The notes beneath the pieces were generated by a model, which saw nothing but the letters and a program-made list of their open reading frames with translations, did not search any database and was not told the DNA's origin. The translations under genes and the position numbers were made by a program. Positions 8,302-17,671 of a stretch of DNA of 64,000 bases are shown in pieces. How positions within the stretch are numbered: the stretch's first letter is position 1; each line of letters starts with the position of its first letter. The stretch is from Martinezella tropici (lineage in GTDB: Bacteria; Pseudomonadota; Alphaproteobacteria; Rhizobiales; Rhizobiaceae). The stretch is taken from assembly GCF_008370325.1 (NCBI RefSeq), contig NZ_VNIP01000008.1:248001-312000 (forward strand), in the 5' to 3' direction.

Positions 8302-9717
8302 TCAACCCAGCACCGCACGCGGTTCGAGGAATGACTCCAGACCGTAAGTGCCGAATTCCCGGCCGATGCCCGACTGCTTGAATCCGCCGAAAGGAGCAAG
8401 CGGTTCGTGCGGTGCGCCGTTGATGACGACGCGGCCGGCTTCGATGCGCTCGGCAATCCGCTTTGCCCTGGCGATATCGGAGGAGAAGACGTAGGCCTGC
8501 AGGCCGTAGACCGTATCGTTGGCGATTTCGAGCGCATGTGCCTCATCGCGGTAGGGGACAACGCAAAGCACGGGTCCGAAAATCTCTTCGCGAGCGATCC
8601 TCATGTCATTATTGACGCCGGAGAAGATGGTCGGGCGAACGAACCAGCCGCGATCGAGCCCTTCGGGACGTCCTTCTCCGCCTATGATCAGCCGGGCACC
8701 CTCCTGCTGGCCGAGGCGGATATAGGATTGGACGCGATCCCACTGCTTCTCGCTGACCATCGGGCCGATTCTGACGGCGGGATCGCCTGCATCACCCACC
8801 TTGAACGTCGCAACCGCTTGGGTCAGACGATCATGGATTTCCGCCAGCCGGCTTTCCGGCGCGAGAATGCGGGTGCCGGCAATGCAGGCCTGGCCGCTAT
8901 TGGTAAATCCGACAGCCAACACTTGCGGGATGACAAGATCGAGATCGGCATCGTCGAGAATGATGTTCGGGCTCTTGCCGCCAAGCTCGAGCGTCACGCG
9001 CTTCAAGGCCGCCGAGGCGGCTTGGAGGATTGCGCGCCCCGTCACCGTTGAGCCGGTGAAGCTGATCTTGGCGATATCGCGATGGGCGCTGAGGGCGGCG
9101 CCGACCACATGGCCGTAGCCATTGACGATATTAAAGATACCATTCGGCAGGCCAGCCGCGTGCAGGCATTCGGTGATGAGCTGCGTCTGGATCGCGCTCA
9201 TCTCGGAGGGCTTGATCACCATGGTCGTGCCGGCGGCAATGGCGGTGGCAAGCTTGCTGCAGATAAAGCCATAATTGCTGTTCCACGGCGTGATCGCGGC
9301 TGCTACGCCGGCGGGGCGCATTTCGATTTCCGCATGGCCGATGTGACGACGAAACTCATAATTTTCGAGCGTCTTGGCCATGTGGAGAAACGCCGTGGCG
9401 GCATGCGTCACCGAGAAGCCGATGAAGGATGCCGGCGCGCCATATTCCTCGCGCATGGCGTCGGTGAGATCGGAGGCTCTTGCCGCGACCGCATCGTGCA
9501 GGCTTTGCAGCATGGCAACACGCTCGGCCTTCGAGCTTTGCGACATCGCCGGAAATGCTGATTTCGCGGCGCGAACGGCAGCGTCGACATCCTTCTCGTC
9601 GCCAAGGTGCACGGTGCCGATTTGCTCTTCCGTGGCCGGATTGAAAAGAGGGGCTTTCTCCGTGCCATGGGGCTGAACGAAGCTGCCGTTGATATAGATG
9701 GTGTCGATGGTGCGCAT
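8302..9717 (-). CDS. NAD(P)-dependent aldehyde dehydrogenase
   Basis: The 471-residue ALDH-superfamily enzyme oxidises an aldehyde to its acid. The general base Glu244 lies in LELGGKSPN and the catalytic Cys278 in NSGQACIAGTR. Also present are PWNSNYG, the cofactor segment TGSTVTG and the C-terminal [18 protein letters not shown] lies 6 nt before the ATG at 9717; the in-frame start at 9738 would add seven residues without a ribosome site. It is divergent from a LysR gene 94 bp away that probably controls it. The substrate is unknown; benzaldehyde-type and general aldehydes are both plausible. Confidence 0.9.
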   Translation of the reverse strand: MRTIDTIYINGSFVQPHGTEKAPLFNPATEEQIGTVHLGDEKDVDAAVRAAKSAFPAMSQSSKAERVAMLQSLHDAVAARASDLTDAMREEYGAPASFIGFSVTHAATAFLHMAKTLENYEFRRHIGHAEIEMRPAGVAAAITPWNSNYGFICSKLATAIAAGTTMVIKPSEMSAIQTQLITECLHAAGLPNGIFNIVNGYGHVVGAALSAHRDIAKISFTGSTVTGRAILQAASAALKRVTLELGGKSPNIILDDADLDLVIPQVLAVGFTNSGQACIAGTRILAPESRLAEIHDRLTQAVATFKVGDAGDPAVRIGPMVSEKQWDRVQSYIRLGQQEGARLIIGGEGRPEGLDRGWFVRPTIFSGVNNDMRIAREEIFGPVLCVVPYRDEAHALEIANDTVYGLQAYVFSSDIARAKRIAERIEAGRVVINGAPHEPLAPFGGFKQSGIGREFGTYGLESFLEPRAVLG

Positions 9718-9811
9718 GAGCGTCTCCTTTGTCTTCACCAGAGAGGTAAGATGCGCTATTTGATCGGTCTAGCAGGACAATGTGGAACAGGCTGATAAGG
9801 AAAATCGCGCA

Positions 9812-10708
9812 ATGAAGGCAAGCCTGACGGAGCTCGAGGCGATCGCCGCGGTTGCCCGCCATGGCGGCTTTCGTGCGGCCGCCCGCGAACTCGGCATGTC
9901 CTCGTCGGCGCTCAGCCACGCGGTCGCGACGTTGGAGGAGCGTCTGTCCGTGCGGATTTTCAACAGGACGACGCGCAGCGTGACATTGTCTGAGGACGGT
10001 GAGCGCTTGGTGGCGGAGATCGGGCCGGCGCTTGCTGCGATCGACAGGGCCATCGAGAATGCTGGCGTGTCGTCAGGATCGGTGTCCGGCACGCTTCGGC
10101 TCAACATGGCGCCTGGCGCGGCGCGCATGCTGCTGGTTCCCCTTATCCTCGAATATGGGCGGCGCCATCCGAACGTGGACATTGAAATCGTCACCGACAA
10201 TGCCTTGATCGATGTCATCGGCAAGGGCTTCGATGCCGGCATTCGGCTTGCCGAGGCCGTGCCAACGGATATGATCGCAATACCCATCGTTCCGACGCTG
10301 CGCTCGCTCGTCGTCGGCTCACCCGCCTATTTCAGCGACAGGCCGCGTCCGCTTGTTCCCGGTGATCTTCTCAAGCATCGTTGCATCCGCGCTCGCATGG
10401 CCGGCGGCCGGCTTTACCGCTGGGAATTTGAGCGGCATGGTCAGGCCGTGTTGATCGACGCGCCGGGAAGCCTCACTCTCGACGCTTCTGACCTGATGCT
10501 GAGCGCTGCCCTCGCTGGGGCGGGGCTCGCCTACATCAGTGAAGCATCCATCGCCGACCATATAGCTGCGGGCAATCTGATCTCCGTGCTGGAGGATTGG
10601 AGCCCGCCTTATCCGGGGCTCAGTCTTTATTTCGCGCAGCGGCGCCAGATGCCGGCGCGGCTGCGGGCCTTGATCGATCTGATCCGCGAGCAGAATGCGT
10701 CCCGCTGA
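9812..10708 (+). CDS. LysR-family transcriptional regulator
   Basis: The 298-residue regulator has an N-terminal winged helix (GGFRAAARELGMSSSALSHAV, near residues 18-38) and a periplasmic-binding-like effector domain. It is in the group that often reads SVSGTLRLNMAPGAA at the hinge. AAGGAAAA precedes the ATG at 9812, and a GTG at 9782 would add ten residues. Its divergence from the aldehyde dehydrogenase gene suggests it regulates that gene in response to the aldehyde's precursor (inference). Confidence 0.88.
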   Translation: MKASLTELEAIAAVARHGGFRAAARELGMSSSALSHAVATLEERLSVRIFNRTTRSVTLSEDGERLVAEIGPALAAIDRAIENAGVSSGSVSGTLRLNMAPGAARMLLVPLILEYGRRHPNVDIEIVTDNALIDVIGKGFDAGIRLAEAVPTDMIAIPIVPTLRSLVVGSPAYFSDRPRPLVPGDLLKHRCIRARMAGGRLYRWEFERHGQAVLIDAPGSLTLDASDLMLSAALAGAGLAYISEASIADHIAAGNLISVLEDWSPPYPGLSLYFAQRRQMPARLRALIDLIREQNASR

Positions 10709-10786
10709 TCGCCGGCGAAAGATTCGTTCTATTGCCTGTCGGCTCCGGGATCGAAGTCAGTCGATACGATCCCATAAAGGCAAGCA

Positions 10787-10808
10787 GCGGCCCCATTGAT
10801 GAGGCCGC
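10787..10808. terminator. Hairpin between convergent genes
   Basis: A 6-bp GCGGCC/GGCCGC stem with a 10-nt loop lies between the convergent LysR and alpha/beta-hydrolase genes, a position suited to ending both transcripts. There is no T-run, so this is only a possible terminator. Confidence 0.3.
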
Positions 10809-10821
10809 CGCCAGTCTGACC

Positions 10822-11580
10822 TTACTTGCCGGCGTCCTTGGCCGCCTTCTCGATTACGGCGGCAACCTTTTCCGGCTGCGAGGCGAAGACGGCATGGCTT
10901 GCCTTGATTTCGGTCACGTCGCTGCCGGCGCGCTTTGCCATGTCGCGCTCAAGCTCGGGATTGATGGAGCGGTCGTTGGTTGCAACGATGGCCCAGCTCT
11001 TCTTCGCCCGCCAGGCCGGATCGCTGACCTTGGCGGCAAAGGCGGCCTTCGAGGCAAAGACCTGCGATTTCGCCATGAAATCGGCCTCGTCCTTCGGCAG
11101 GTCGGCAGCAAAGTCCGCCGCGAAGGCCGCCGGATCGAGATAAAGATATTGGCCGTCCTTGGTTTCGCGGATGTTCATGCCGCCGGCAGGCTTGGAGCTT
11201 GCGAGGCTGATCAGGCTTTCGCCCTTGTCCGGCTGGAACGCGGCGACATAGACGAGGCCTGCGACATCCGGCCGGTTGCCCGCTTCGGTGATGACCATGC
11301 CGCCATAGCTATGACCGACGAGCAGGCTCGGCCCGTTCTGAAGGTCGAGCACGCGGTTAGTGGCAGTGACATCGTCGGCGAGCGAGGTGATCGGTTCTTG
11401 CACGACCGTAACCTTGAAACCGTCCTTTTCAAGGATCTCGGCGGTCTTGCGCCATCCCGAGCCGTCGGCAAGGGCGCCGTGGACGATGACGATGTTCTTG
11501 ATCTCGGCTGCCTGCGCCGCAAAGGCAAAAGTGCTTGCGGCAAGGCCAAGGGCAGCGATGGAGAGAAAACGAGTATTCAT
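10822..11580 (-). CDS. Secreted alpha/beta hydrolase
   Basis: The 252-residue protein has a Sec signal peptide ending AFAAQA (about residue 24). The mature part has an alpha/beta-hydrolase fold: an oxyanion segment VIVHGALADGSGW, the nucleophile elbow GHSYGG, and a C-terminal His in ASHAVFASQP. It resembles the salicylate-esterase/EstC-like group of small hydrolases often encoded by rhizobia. AGGAGT precedes the ATG. It follows the DipZ gene on the same strand after 50 nt, so both may be one transcript. The substrate is unknown. Confidence 0.85.
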   Translation of the reverse strand: MNTRFLSIAALGLAASTFAFAAQAAEIKNIVIVHGALADGSGWRKTAEILEKDGFKVTVVQEPITSLADDVTATNRVLDLQNGPSLLVGHSYGGMVITEAGNRPDVAGLVYVAAFQPDKGESLISLASSKPAGGMNIRETKDGQYLYLDPAAFAADFAADLPKDEADFMAKSQVFASKAAFAAKVSDPAWRAKKSWAIVATNDRSINPELERDMAKRAGSDVTEIKASHAVFASQPEKVAAVIEKAAKDAGK

Positions 11581-11630
11581 TGGTGTTACTCCTGTTAGTT
11601 GAGGTTCATGCTTGGGGGTAAGAGGAAATT

Positions 11631-13403
11631 TCAGCCGAAGGTGAACGCGTAGGCCTGGACCCCAGGGTCGAAGAAACGGATCTCGAAGTTGTGTGCGTTG
11701 ACATCACCGGATTGACGAACGAGCTGGTAGAGCTTGGTTTCGGTCACGGTGCCATTGCCGCCGGCGTCGATATCGGAGCCGTGGTCGGCGCCGGGCGCCC
11801 TTCCGTCTACGGTCACCTGGAAGCGGATGGGCTTTCCGTCTGCCGACGGCCCGAGGACGAGATGCAGGTCGCGGGCGCTGAAGCGATAGCTGATGCCGCC
11901 GCCTGCCTTGTCGAGCGTTGCCTCTTCCGGACCCACCGTCCATGTGCCTGCCAGTCCCCACTGATTTAGGTCGGGATTGGCAATCGAATAGTCGGCTGCG
12001 GCGTCCGCTTTTACGCTTTCCGGAGAAGCAAAGCCTGTTGCCTGCTTGTAGCCGACATAGGTCTCGCCCGAGCGGATATGGCTGAGGTCGGGGCTTGCTT
12101 CCGCACCTTTTGCATCCGGAACGACCGGGCCGCTTTGGGCCATGTTGCTGCCCGCCTCGCGCAGAAGGTCCTGGATCGCCTGTTCGGTCTGGCGATAGTT
12201 GCCTTCGCCGAAATGCTGGTAGCGGACCTGCCCCTTCGCATCGATCATGTAAAGGGCGGGCCAGTAGTTGTTCTCGAAGGCGCGCCAGATGCGGTAGTCG
12301 TTGTCGATCGCGACCGGATAGCCGATCTTGAAGTCGGCGATCGCCTTCTTGACGTTGTCGACATTCTTCTCGAAGGCGAATTCGGGAGAATGGACGCCAA
12401 TGACGACGAGGCCTTGATCCCTATACTTTTCCGCCCAGGCACGAACATAGGGAATGGTGCGGATGCAGTTGATGCAGGAATAGGTCCAGAAATCGACGAT
12501 CACGACCTTGCCGCGAAGCTCGGCCGTGGTCAGCAGCTCAGAGTTCAGCCAGGTCACGGCGCCGTCGAGCGAGGGGGCGGTGCCTTCGATGGGAAGATCA
12601 CTGTGGAACGGACGTGCCGCGTCTGTCGCAACCTTCATGGTGCCGTTGCTCGCAACCTCGGTCTCCGGCGCTGAGGTCTTAGGGTGCAGCTTTTCCAGCA
12701 CGACCTGTTCGAAGGAGCCGGTGCTTGCATAGGAGAGGCGAGCCAGCAGGCCGGTATCGAGGCCGAGCGCGATGGCGGCAACGCCGGCGAGAACAGCGAA
12801 ACCTGCGATCTGCCGGATGCGTTCGCTGAGGCCGAGTGATTGCTTCATGCGGGCAAAGATCTTGCCACCGGCAAAGAGTGCAACGGCAAGCGAGGTGGCA
12901 GCACCGGCGCCATAGGCAAGTAGCAGAAAGGTCGTCTGCAGATTGGCGCCTTTCAATGCAGCACCTGTCAGGACCAGCCCAAGGATCGGGCCGGCGCAAG
13001 GTGCCCAGAGCAGGCCGGTCGCAATGCCGAGCACAAAAGAGCTTCTGGCGTTCGACGTTGCGCGATGCGCGCCGGCGGCGTTCAGGAGATTGTTGCCGAG
13101 ATCGACGGCCGGCCGCGACAGGGCGCTCGCGATGCGCGGCGAGATCAGGCTCAGGCCGAAGAGGCCGAGCAGCACGATTGCCGCAAGGCGTCCATATTCA
13201 TTAGCGCGGATCGCCCATGCGCCGCCGATCGCGGCAAGAGTTGCGACAAGGGCAAAGGTGAGCGCCATGCCGGCAAGCATGGGCAGCGTGCTCCTGACGA
13301 AGGGCTGGCCGGCGCGGGCAAAGACGAAGGGCAGGATGGGCAGGATGCACGGACTGAAGATTGTCAGCGCACCGCCGAGATAGGCAATGATGAGAAGCGT
13401 CAT
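11631..13403 (-). CDS. dipZ: DipZ-type cytochrome c biogenesis / thiol-disulfide interchange fusion protein
   Basis: The 590-residue protein has three parts. A CcdA-like membrane module (about residues 1-215) has paired cysteines in FSPCILPILPF and WAPCAGP, which carry electrons across the membrane. A TlpA/thioredoxin domain (about 275-435) has the CINC redox motif near residue 310. A beta-rich C-terminal domain (about 440-590) is typical of DipZ proteins. It delivers reducing power to exported proteins. It lies upstream of a secreted hydrolase on the same strand. Domain order and length match DipZ well. Confidence 0.9.
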   Translation of the reverse strand: MTLLIIAYLGGALTIFSPCILPILPFVFARAGQPFVRSTLPMLAGMALTFALVATLAAIGGAWAIRANEYGRLAAIVLLGLFGLSLISPRIASALSRPAVDLGNNLLNAAGAHRATSNARSSFVLGIATGLLWAPCAGPILGLVLTGAALKGANLQTTFLLLAYGAGAATSLAVALFAGGKIFARMKQSLGLSERIRQIAGFAVLAGVAAIALGLDTGLLARLSYASTGSFEQVVLEKLHPKTSAPETEVASNGTMKVATDAARPFHSDLPIEGTAPSLDGAVTWLNSELLTTAELRGKVVIVDFWTYSCINCIRTIPYVRAWAEKYRDQGLVVIGVHSPEFAFEKNVDNVKKAIADFKIGYPVAIDNDYRIWRAFENNYWPALYMIDAKGQVRYQHFGEGNYRQTEQAIQDLLREAGSNMAQSGPVVPDAKGAEASPDLSHIRSGETYVGYKQATGFASPESVKADAAADYSIANPDLNQWGLAGTWTVGPEEATLDKAGGGISYRFSARDLHLVLGPSADGKPIRFQVTVDGRAPGADHGSDIDAGGNGTVTETKLYQLVRQSGDVNAHNFEIRFFDPGVQAYAFTFG

Positions 13404-13763
13404 CGTCTTGTTCCTTTAGAAACGATTGACCGGCTGCTAACGGCGACGGGCCGTGCTCAGCAGTGACGCCATCTGCCGTTGGCGACGTATCTCGAATGTG
13501 TCCGACTAGATGGGAGAATGTACCGAAACGTCGATGTCTTCGGCTTCGATACACTGCGATACAAACTGAAGGATGCCGATGTGATCTTTACCGGCGCTTC
13601 AGGGGCGTCCGGACATTGCTCGATCAAAGGAAGTGGATTGTATCAGACTGTATCTCCGCCTTCGGAAGCTACATAGTCATTCAAAACCATGCGACCGGCG
13701 ACACATCGGCGATACATGCGGCTGGTTTTCTCAGCCTCACGATCCAATCGACAGGAGAGACAG
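13404..13763. other. Intergenic region with paired hexamer repeats
   Basis: This 360-bp divergent region separates dipZ from the Tat-exported hydrolase and should hold both promoters. I found no convincing gene. It contains GATACA-N4-GATACA (13548-13563) and, 75 bp later, TGTATC-N4-TGTATC (13639-13654), the same hexamer in reverse orientation. A further GATACA occurs near 13710. An AGGAGAG ribosome site for the hydrolase lies at its right edge. Confidence 0.5.
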
Positions 13764-14813
13764 ATGTCTGAGGAAATCAATCACAATCGCCGCCGCTTCT
13801 TTGGTATTGCCGCCGTCGCCGTTGCAGCCGCCGAATTCGGCCTGCCCGCGATCGCTGGTGCTGAGGAAAAGGCTTCCGCTTCGACCCTGCCGGCGATCAA
13901 GGCCGGAAGCCATACTTCCTTTGACGCGCTGAAGCAGATCAATGCCGGCGTGCTCAATGTCGGTTACGCCGAAGCCGGCCCGGCCAATGGTCCGGTCGTC
14001 CTGCTGCTGCATGGCTGGCCCTATGACATTTACAGCTTCGTCGATGTCGCGCCGCTTTTGGCCGGGGCCGGCTACCGGGTCATCATTCCCTATCTTCGCG
14101 GCTATGGAACCACCCGCTTCCTGTCGAAGAAGACCCCGCGCAACGGCCAGCAGGCAGCTCTTGCCGCCGACATGATCGCGCTTCTCGATGCGCTGAAAAT
14201 CGAAAAGGTTGTCGTTGCCGGTTACGACTGGGGCGGCCGCACCGCCGACATCATGGCCGCACTTTGGCCCGAGCGCTGCAAGGCGTTGGTGTCGGTCAGC
14301 GGCTATCTGATCGGCAGCCAGGAGGTCAACCGCAAGCCCTTGCCGCCGAAGGCCGAGCTTGCCTGGTGGTACCAGTTCTATTTCGCCACCGAGCGCGGCC
14401 GCCTCGGCTACCAGGAAAACCGGCACGATTTCGCAAAGCTGATCTGGCACACCGCCTCGCCGCAATGGGCTTTCGATGATGCCACCTATGATCGCTCGGC
14501 GGCCGCTTTTGACAATCCCGATCATGTCGATATCGTCATCCACAATTACCGCTGGCGGCTTGGTCTCGTCGAAGGCGAGGCGAAGTTCGATGCCTATGAA
14601 AAGAAGCTCGCCGCCGGCCCGGTGATTTCGATCCCGACCATTACCATGGAAGGTGACGCCAACGGTGCGCCGCATCCGGAACCTTCGGCCTATCGTGGCA
14701 AGTTCTCGGGCAAGTACGAGCATCGTACCATCACCGGCGGCATCGGGCACAATCTGCCTCAGGAAGCCCCGCAGGCTTTCGCCCAGGCTGTGATAGATGT
14801 TGATCGTTTCTAG
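13764..14813 (+). CDS. Tat-exported alpha/beta hydrolase, epoxide-hydrolase/haloalkane-dehalogenase-like
   Basis: The 349-residue protein has an N-terminal twin-arginine signal (NHNRRRFFGIAAVAVAAAEFG, with RRRFFG) and predicted cleavage near AIAGA, so it should be folded before export to the periplasm. The hydrolase core has HGWP, the nucleophile elbow AGYDWGG with Asp instead of Ser (as in epoxide hydrolases and dehalogenases), and a late catalytic His in GIGHNLPQEAP. GGAGAG precedes the ATG at 13764; the earlier in-frame start would place 25 residues before the Tat signal. The substrate is unknown. Confidence 0.85.
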   Translation: MSEEINHNRRRFFGIAAVAVAAAEFGLPAIAGAEEKASASTLPAIKAGSHTSFDALKQINAGVLNVGYAEAGPANGPVVLLLHGWPYDIYSFVDVAPLLAGAGYRVIIPYLRGYGTTRFLSKKTPRNGQQAALAADMIALLDALKIEKVVVAGYDWGGRTADIMAALWPERCKALVSVSGYLIGSQEVNRKPLPPKAELAWWYQFYFATERGRLGYQENRHDFAKLIWHTASPQWAFDDATYDRSAAAFDNPDHVDIVIHNYRWRLGLVEGEAKFDAYEKKLAAGPVISIPTITMEGDANGAPHPEPSAYRGKFSGKYEHRTITGGIGHNLPQEAPQAFAQAVIDVDRF

Positions 14814-14834
14814 TTCGGCGATAGTGTGCGAAAG

Positions 14835-14858
14835 GGGCGCTGGCGCAAGCTGGCGCCC
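14835..14858 (+). terminator. GC-rich hairpin after the Tat hydrolase gene
   Basis: GGGCGC pairs with GCGCCC around a 12-nt loop that can pair further, 21 nt after the stop codon. It lacks a T-run, so it may act as a weak terminator or as mRNA 3'-end protection. Confidence 0.35.
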
Positions 14859-14928
14859 TCGGTCGCTGGCTCCATCAGGGAATGAATATTCGTAGCTTGA
14901 TGCTTACGATGATGAGTGGGAAATCGAA

Positions 14929-15669
14929 ATGGATCATGTCGACCATATCCTGATCGTGGATGACGATCGGGAAATCCGCGAACTGGTGTCGAGCTATCTG
15001 AAGAAGAATGGCTTGCGGGCGACGACGGCCGCCGACGGCCGGCAGATGCGCAGTTTCCTCGAGGCCAATTCGGTCGATCTGATCGTGCTCGACGTGATGA
15101 TGCCTGGTGACGACGGTCTGGTGCTGTGTCGCGAGCTTCGCGCCGGAAAGCACAAGGCGACGCCCATCTTGATGCTGACGGCGCGTGACGACGAGATGGA
15201 CCGCATTCTCGGCCTGGAAATGGGCGCGGACGATTATCTGGCAAAGCCTTTCGCCGCCCGCGAGCTGCTTGCACGCATCAAGGCGGTTTTGCGCCGCACC
15301 CGCATGCTGCCGCCCAACCTGCAGATCAGCGAAGTCGGCCAGATGCTGGTGTTCGGGGATTGGCGGTTGGATACGGTCGGCCGCCATTTGCTCGACAAGG
15401 ACGGCACCGAGATCACGCTCAGCGGCGCCGAATATCGGCTGCTGCGCGTCTTCATCGATCACCCGCAGCGGGTGCTCAATCGCGACCAGCTCTTGAACCT
15501 GACTCAGGGCCGCGACGCTGATCTCTTCGATCGCTCCATCGACCTGCTCGTCAGCCGTCTTCGTCAGCGGCTCGGCGATGATGCGCGTGAGCCGATCTAC
15601 ATCAAGACGGTTCGCAGCGAAGGTTATGTCTTCTCGGTTCCGGTCGAAATTACGGAGCTTCGCTCATGA
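14929..15669 (+). CDS. OmpR-family response regulator
   Basis: The 246-residue protein has a receiver domain (about 5-118) with acidic pocket residues near 11-13, phospho-acceptor Asp55 in LDVMMPGDDG, and Lys in LAKPFAARE. A winged-helix DNA-binding domain follows (about 145-240; GAEYRLLRVFIDHPQRVLNRDQLL). It overlaps the kinase gene by 4 nt (ATGA), a typical cognate pair. Its neighbours (DipZ, hydrolases, Ohr) suggest an envelope or redox signal, but no target site was identified. Confidence 0.93.
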   Translation: MDHVDHILIVDDDREIRELVSSYLKKNGLRATTAADGRQMRSFLEANSVDLIVLDVMMPGDDGLVLCRELRAGKHKATPILMLTARDDEMDRILGLEMGADDYLAKPFAARELLARIKAVLRRTRMLPPNLQISEVGQMLVFGDWRLDTVGRHLLDKDGTEITLSGAEYRLLRVFIDHPQRVLNRDQLLNLTQGRDADLFDRSIDLLVSRLRQRLGDDAREPIYIKTVRSEGYVFSVPVEITELRS

Positions 15670-16988
15670 CCGTGGCGGACCTGTCAGGTCACCGGCCATG
15701 GTGGCCCCGCACCCTGCGTTCGCGCATTTTTCTGATCCTGCTCGCCGGCCTGGCGATCGCCTACGGCCTGTCCTTCAGCGTGCTCTACATCGAGCGTTAC
15801 ATGTCGGCAAAGGCCGTCATGCTCGGCACGCTGGAGAACGACGTCGCGACGTCGATCGCGGTGCTCGATCGCCTGCCGGCGGATGAGAGGGCGAATTTCG
15901 TCGATTGGCTCAGCCGCGGCAATTATAATTTCGAGCTGGGCAACGGTCTGCCCGGTGTACCTGATACTTCCGCGCACGGCGCGGAGATCGCCGCCAAGAT
16001 AGAGGAGGCGGTCGGCCATCGCTTTCCCATCCGCATGGAATCGATCCCGGGGCCAGTCATGCGCCTGCAGGCGCATCTCAATTTGAGCGATGGCAGTCCG
16101 CTGACGATCGATGTCACGCCGAAGGGCGTCATGCCGATCGCGGCATGGCTGCCATATGTCTTCATCGTCCAGATGCTGCTTATCGTCTTTTGTACCTGGT
16201 TTGCCGTTCGCCAGGCGATTCGTCCGCTTGCCGAGTTTGCCGCTGCGGCCGATGCGCTGGATCCCAACAAGAAGAGCCAGGCACTGAGCGACCGTGGACC
16301 GAGCGAAGTGGCCCATGCCGCCAAGGCCTTCAACGCCATGCGCGACCGGATCGCGCATTATCTCGAGGAGCGTGTGCAGATTCTCGCCGCCATCTCGCAC
16401 GACCTGCAGACGCCGATCACACGCATGCGCCTGCGCGCCGATATTGCCGATGATTCGCCCGAGAAGACCAAGCTGCTGCAGGATCTCGGCGAGATCGAGC
16501 GTCTGGTGCAGGATGGGATCGCCTATGCGCGCAGCGCTCACGGCAATGGCGAGAAGAGCGCGCGAATCGATCTTGCCTCCTTCATCGAAAGCATCTGCTA
16601 CGACTATCAGGACACCGGCAAGTCCGTCGAGATTCTCGGCCTGATCCACGGAACGGCGGCGACGAAGCCACATGCCCTGCGTCGCATTCTCACAAATTTC
16701 ATCGACAATGCCCTGAAGTTTGCCGGTGCGGCGGAAATCGCCGTGGAGCGGCGGGATACGGGCCAGGTTGCGATCACCGTTCTGGATCGCGGTCCCGGCA
16801 TTCCGCAGGACCAGATAGAGGCGGCGATGCAGCCCTTCTTCCGGCTGGAGCAGTCGCGCAACCGCAACACCGGCGGCACCGGGCTTGGTCTGGCGATTGC
16901 CCAGCAGCTCGCCCAGACGCTCGGCGGCTCCGTCAGGCTCTATAACCGTGAGGGCGGCGGTCTGGCGGCCGAAGTCGTCATTTCCTGA
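15666..16988 (+). CDS. Membrane sensor histidine kinase (EnvZ-like architecture)
   Basis: The 440-residue kinase has a first transmembrane helix near residues 18-40, a periplasmic sensor loop (about 41-160), a second helix near 162-180 and a HAMP linker. A HisKA box follows with His245 in SHDLQTPITRMRLRAD, then an HATPase domain with NFIDNALKFAG (N box), DRGPGIP (G1) and GTGLGLAIAQ (G2). It should phosphorylate the regulator encoded just upstream. The signal is unknown; the sensor loop matches no domain I can name. Confidence 0.93.
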   Translation: MTVADLSGHRPWWPRTLRSRIFLILLAGLAIAYGLSFSVLYIERYMSAKAVMLGTLENDVATSIAVLDRLPADERANFVDWLSRGNYNFELGNGLPGVPDTSAHGAEIAAKIEEAVGHRFPIRMESIPGPVMRLQAHLNLSDGSPLTIDVTPKGVMPIAAWLPYVFIVQMLLIVFCTWFAVRQAIRPLAEFAAAADALDPNKKSQALSDRGPSEVAHAAKAFNAMRDRIAHYLEERVQILAAISHDLQTPITRMRLRADIADDSPEKTKLLQDLGEIERLVQDGIAYARSAHGNGEKSARIDLASFIESICYDYQDTGKSVEILGLIHGTAATKPHALRRILTNFIDNALKFAGAAEIAVERRDTGQVAITVLDRGPGIPQDQIEAAMQPFFRLEQSRNRNTGGTGLGLAIAQQLAQTLGGSVRLYNREGGGLAAEVVIS

Positions 16989-16991
16989 TCG

Positions 16992-17010
16992 GCCCAAAAG
17001 ATTTTTGGGC
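16992..17010 (+). terminator. Terminator after the two-component operon
   Basis: GCCCAAAA pairs with TTTTGGGC (8 bp, 3-nt loop), starting 4 nt after the kinase stop. The right arm itself is T-rich, and a partial T-run (GATTTGTAA) follows. Confidence 0.6.
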
Positions 17011-17171
17011 GATTTGTAAGCAAGTGTATCCAGGCTGCATGGGCCTACGTTCTGTAACACTTCCGGCGATTCCGGAAACATGCCGGATACCTCGATCCAT
17101 CAAAAACAACTCCGTCAACAGACGGTGCCCCACACCACAACAGGGCGGGCAACGCAACAAAGGAGTGTTCC

Positions 17172-17588
17172 ATGACCAAGATCGACAAGGTTCTCTACAC
17201 CGGCAAGACCCACACCATCGGCGGCCGTGACGGTTTCGCGCGCAGCGATGACAACCAGCTGGATATCAAGCTTTCGCCTCCCGGCAGCGCTCATGCCGGC
17301 ACCAATCCCGAACAGCTCTTCGCCGCCGGCTGGTCGGCCTGCTTCATCGGCGCAATGGGCCTTGCTGCGGGCAAGCGCAAGATCAAGCTGCCGGCCGATC
17401 TCGCCGTCGATGCCGAAGTGGATCTCGGCACCACGGAAGGCGCCTATTTCCTGCAGGCACGCCTCACCATCAGCATGCCCGGCATCGAGCCTGAGCTGGC
17501 ACGCACGCTGGTGGAAGAAGCTCACCAGACCTGCCCCTATTCGAAGGCTACCCGCGGCAACATCAATGTCGAGCTGAAGCTCGCCTGA
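17172..17588 (+). CDS. ohr: Organic hydroperoxide resistance protein Ohr
   Basis: This 138-residue OsmC/Ohr-family thiol peroxidase reduces organic hydroperoxides in the cytoplasm with lipoyl-dependent recycling. The two catalytic cysteines are Cys57 in WSACFIGA and Cys121 in QTCPYSK, and the conserved Arg lies in GGRDGFAR. Its length is exactly typical. AAAGGAG lies 7-8 nt before the ATG. No adjacent OhrR (MarR-type) gene is visible, unusual for rhizobial ohr genes, so control may come from the upstream two-component system or from elsewhere. Confidence 0.93.
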   Translation: MTKIDKVLYTGKTHTIGGRDGFARSDDNQLDIKLSPPGSAHAGTNPEQLFAAGWSACFIGAMGLAAGKRKIKLPADLAVDAEVDLGTTEGAYFLQARLTISMPGIEPELARTLVEEAHQTCPYSKATRGNINVELKLA

Positions 17589-17671
17589 GAATCGCTCAAG
17601 CGTCGATATTGCGCGCCGCTCCGGAAGGTGCAGCGCGCCGAATCGTTAATTTTCATCACATCGGATATCAA

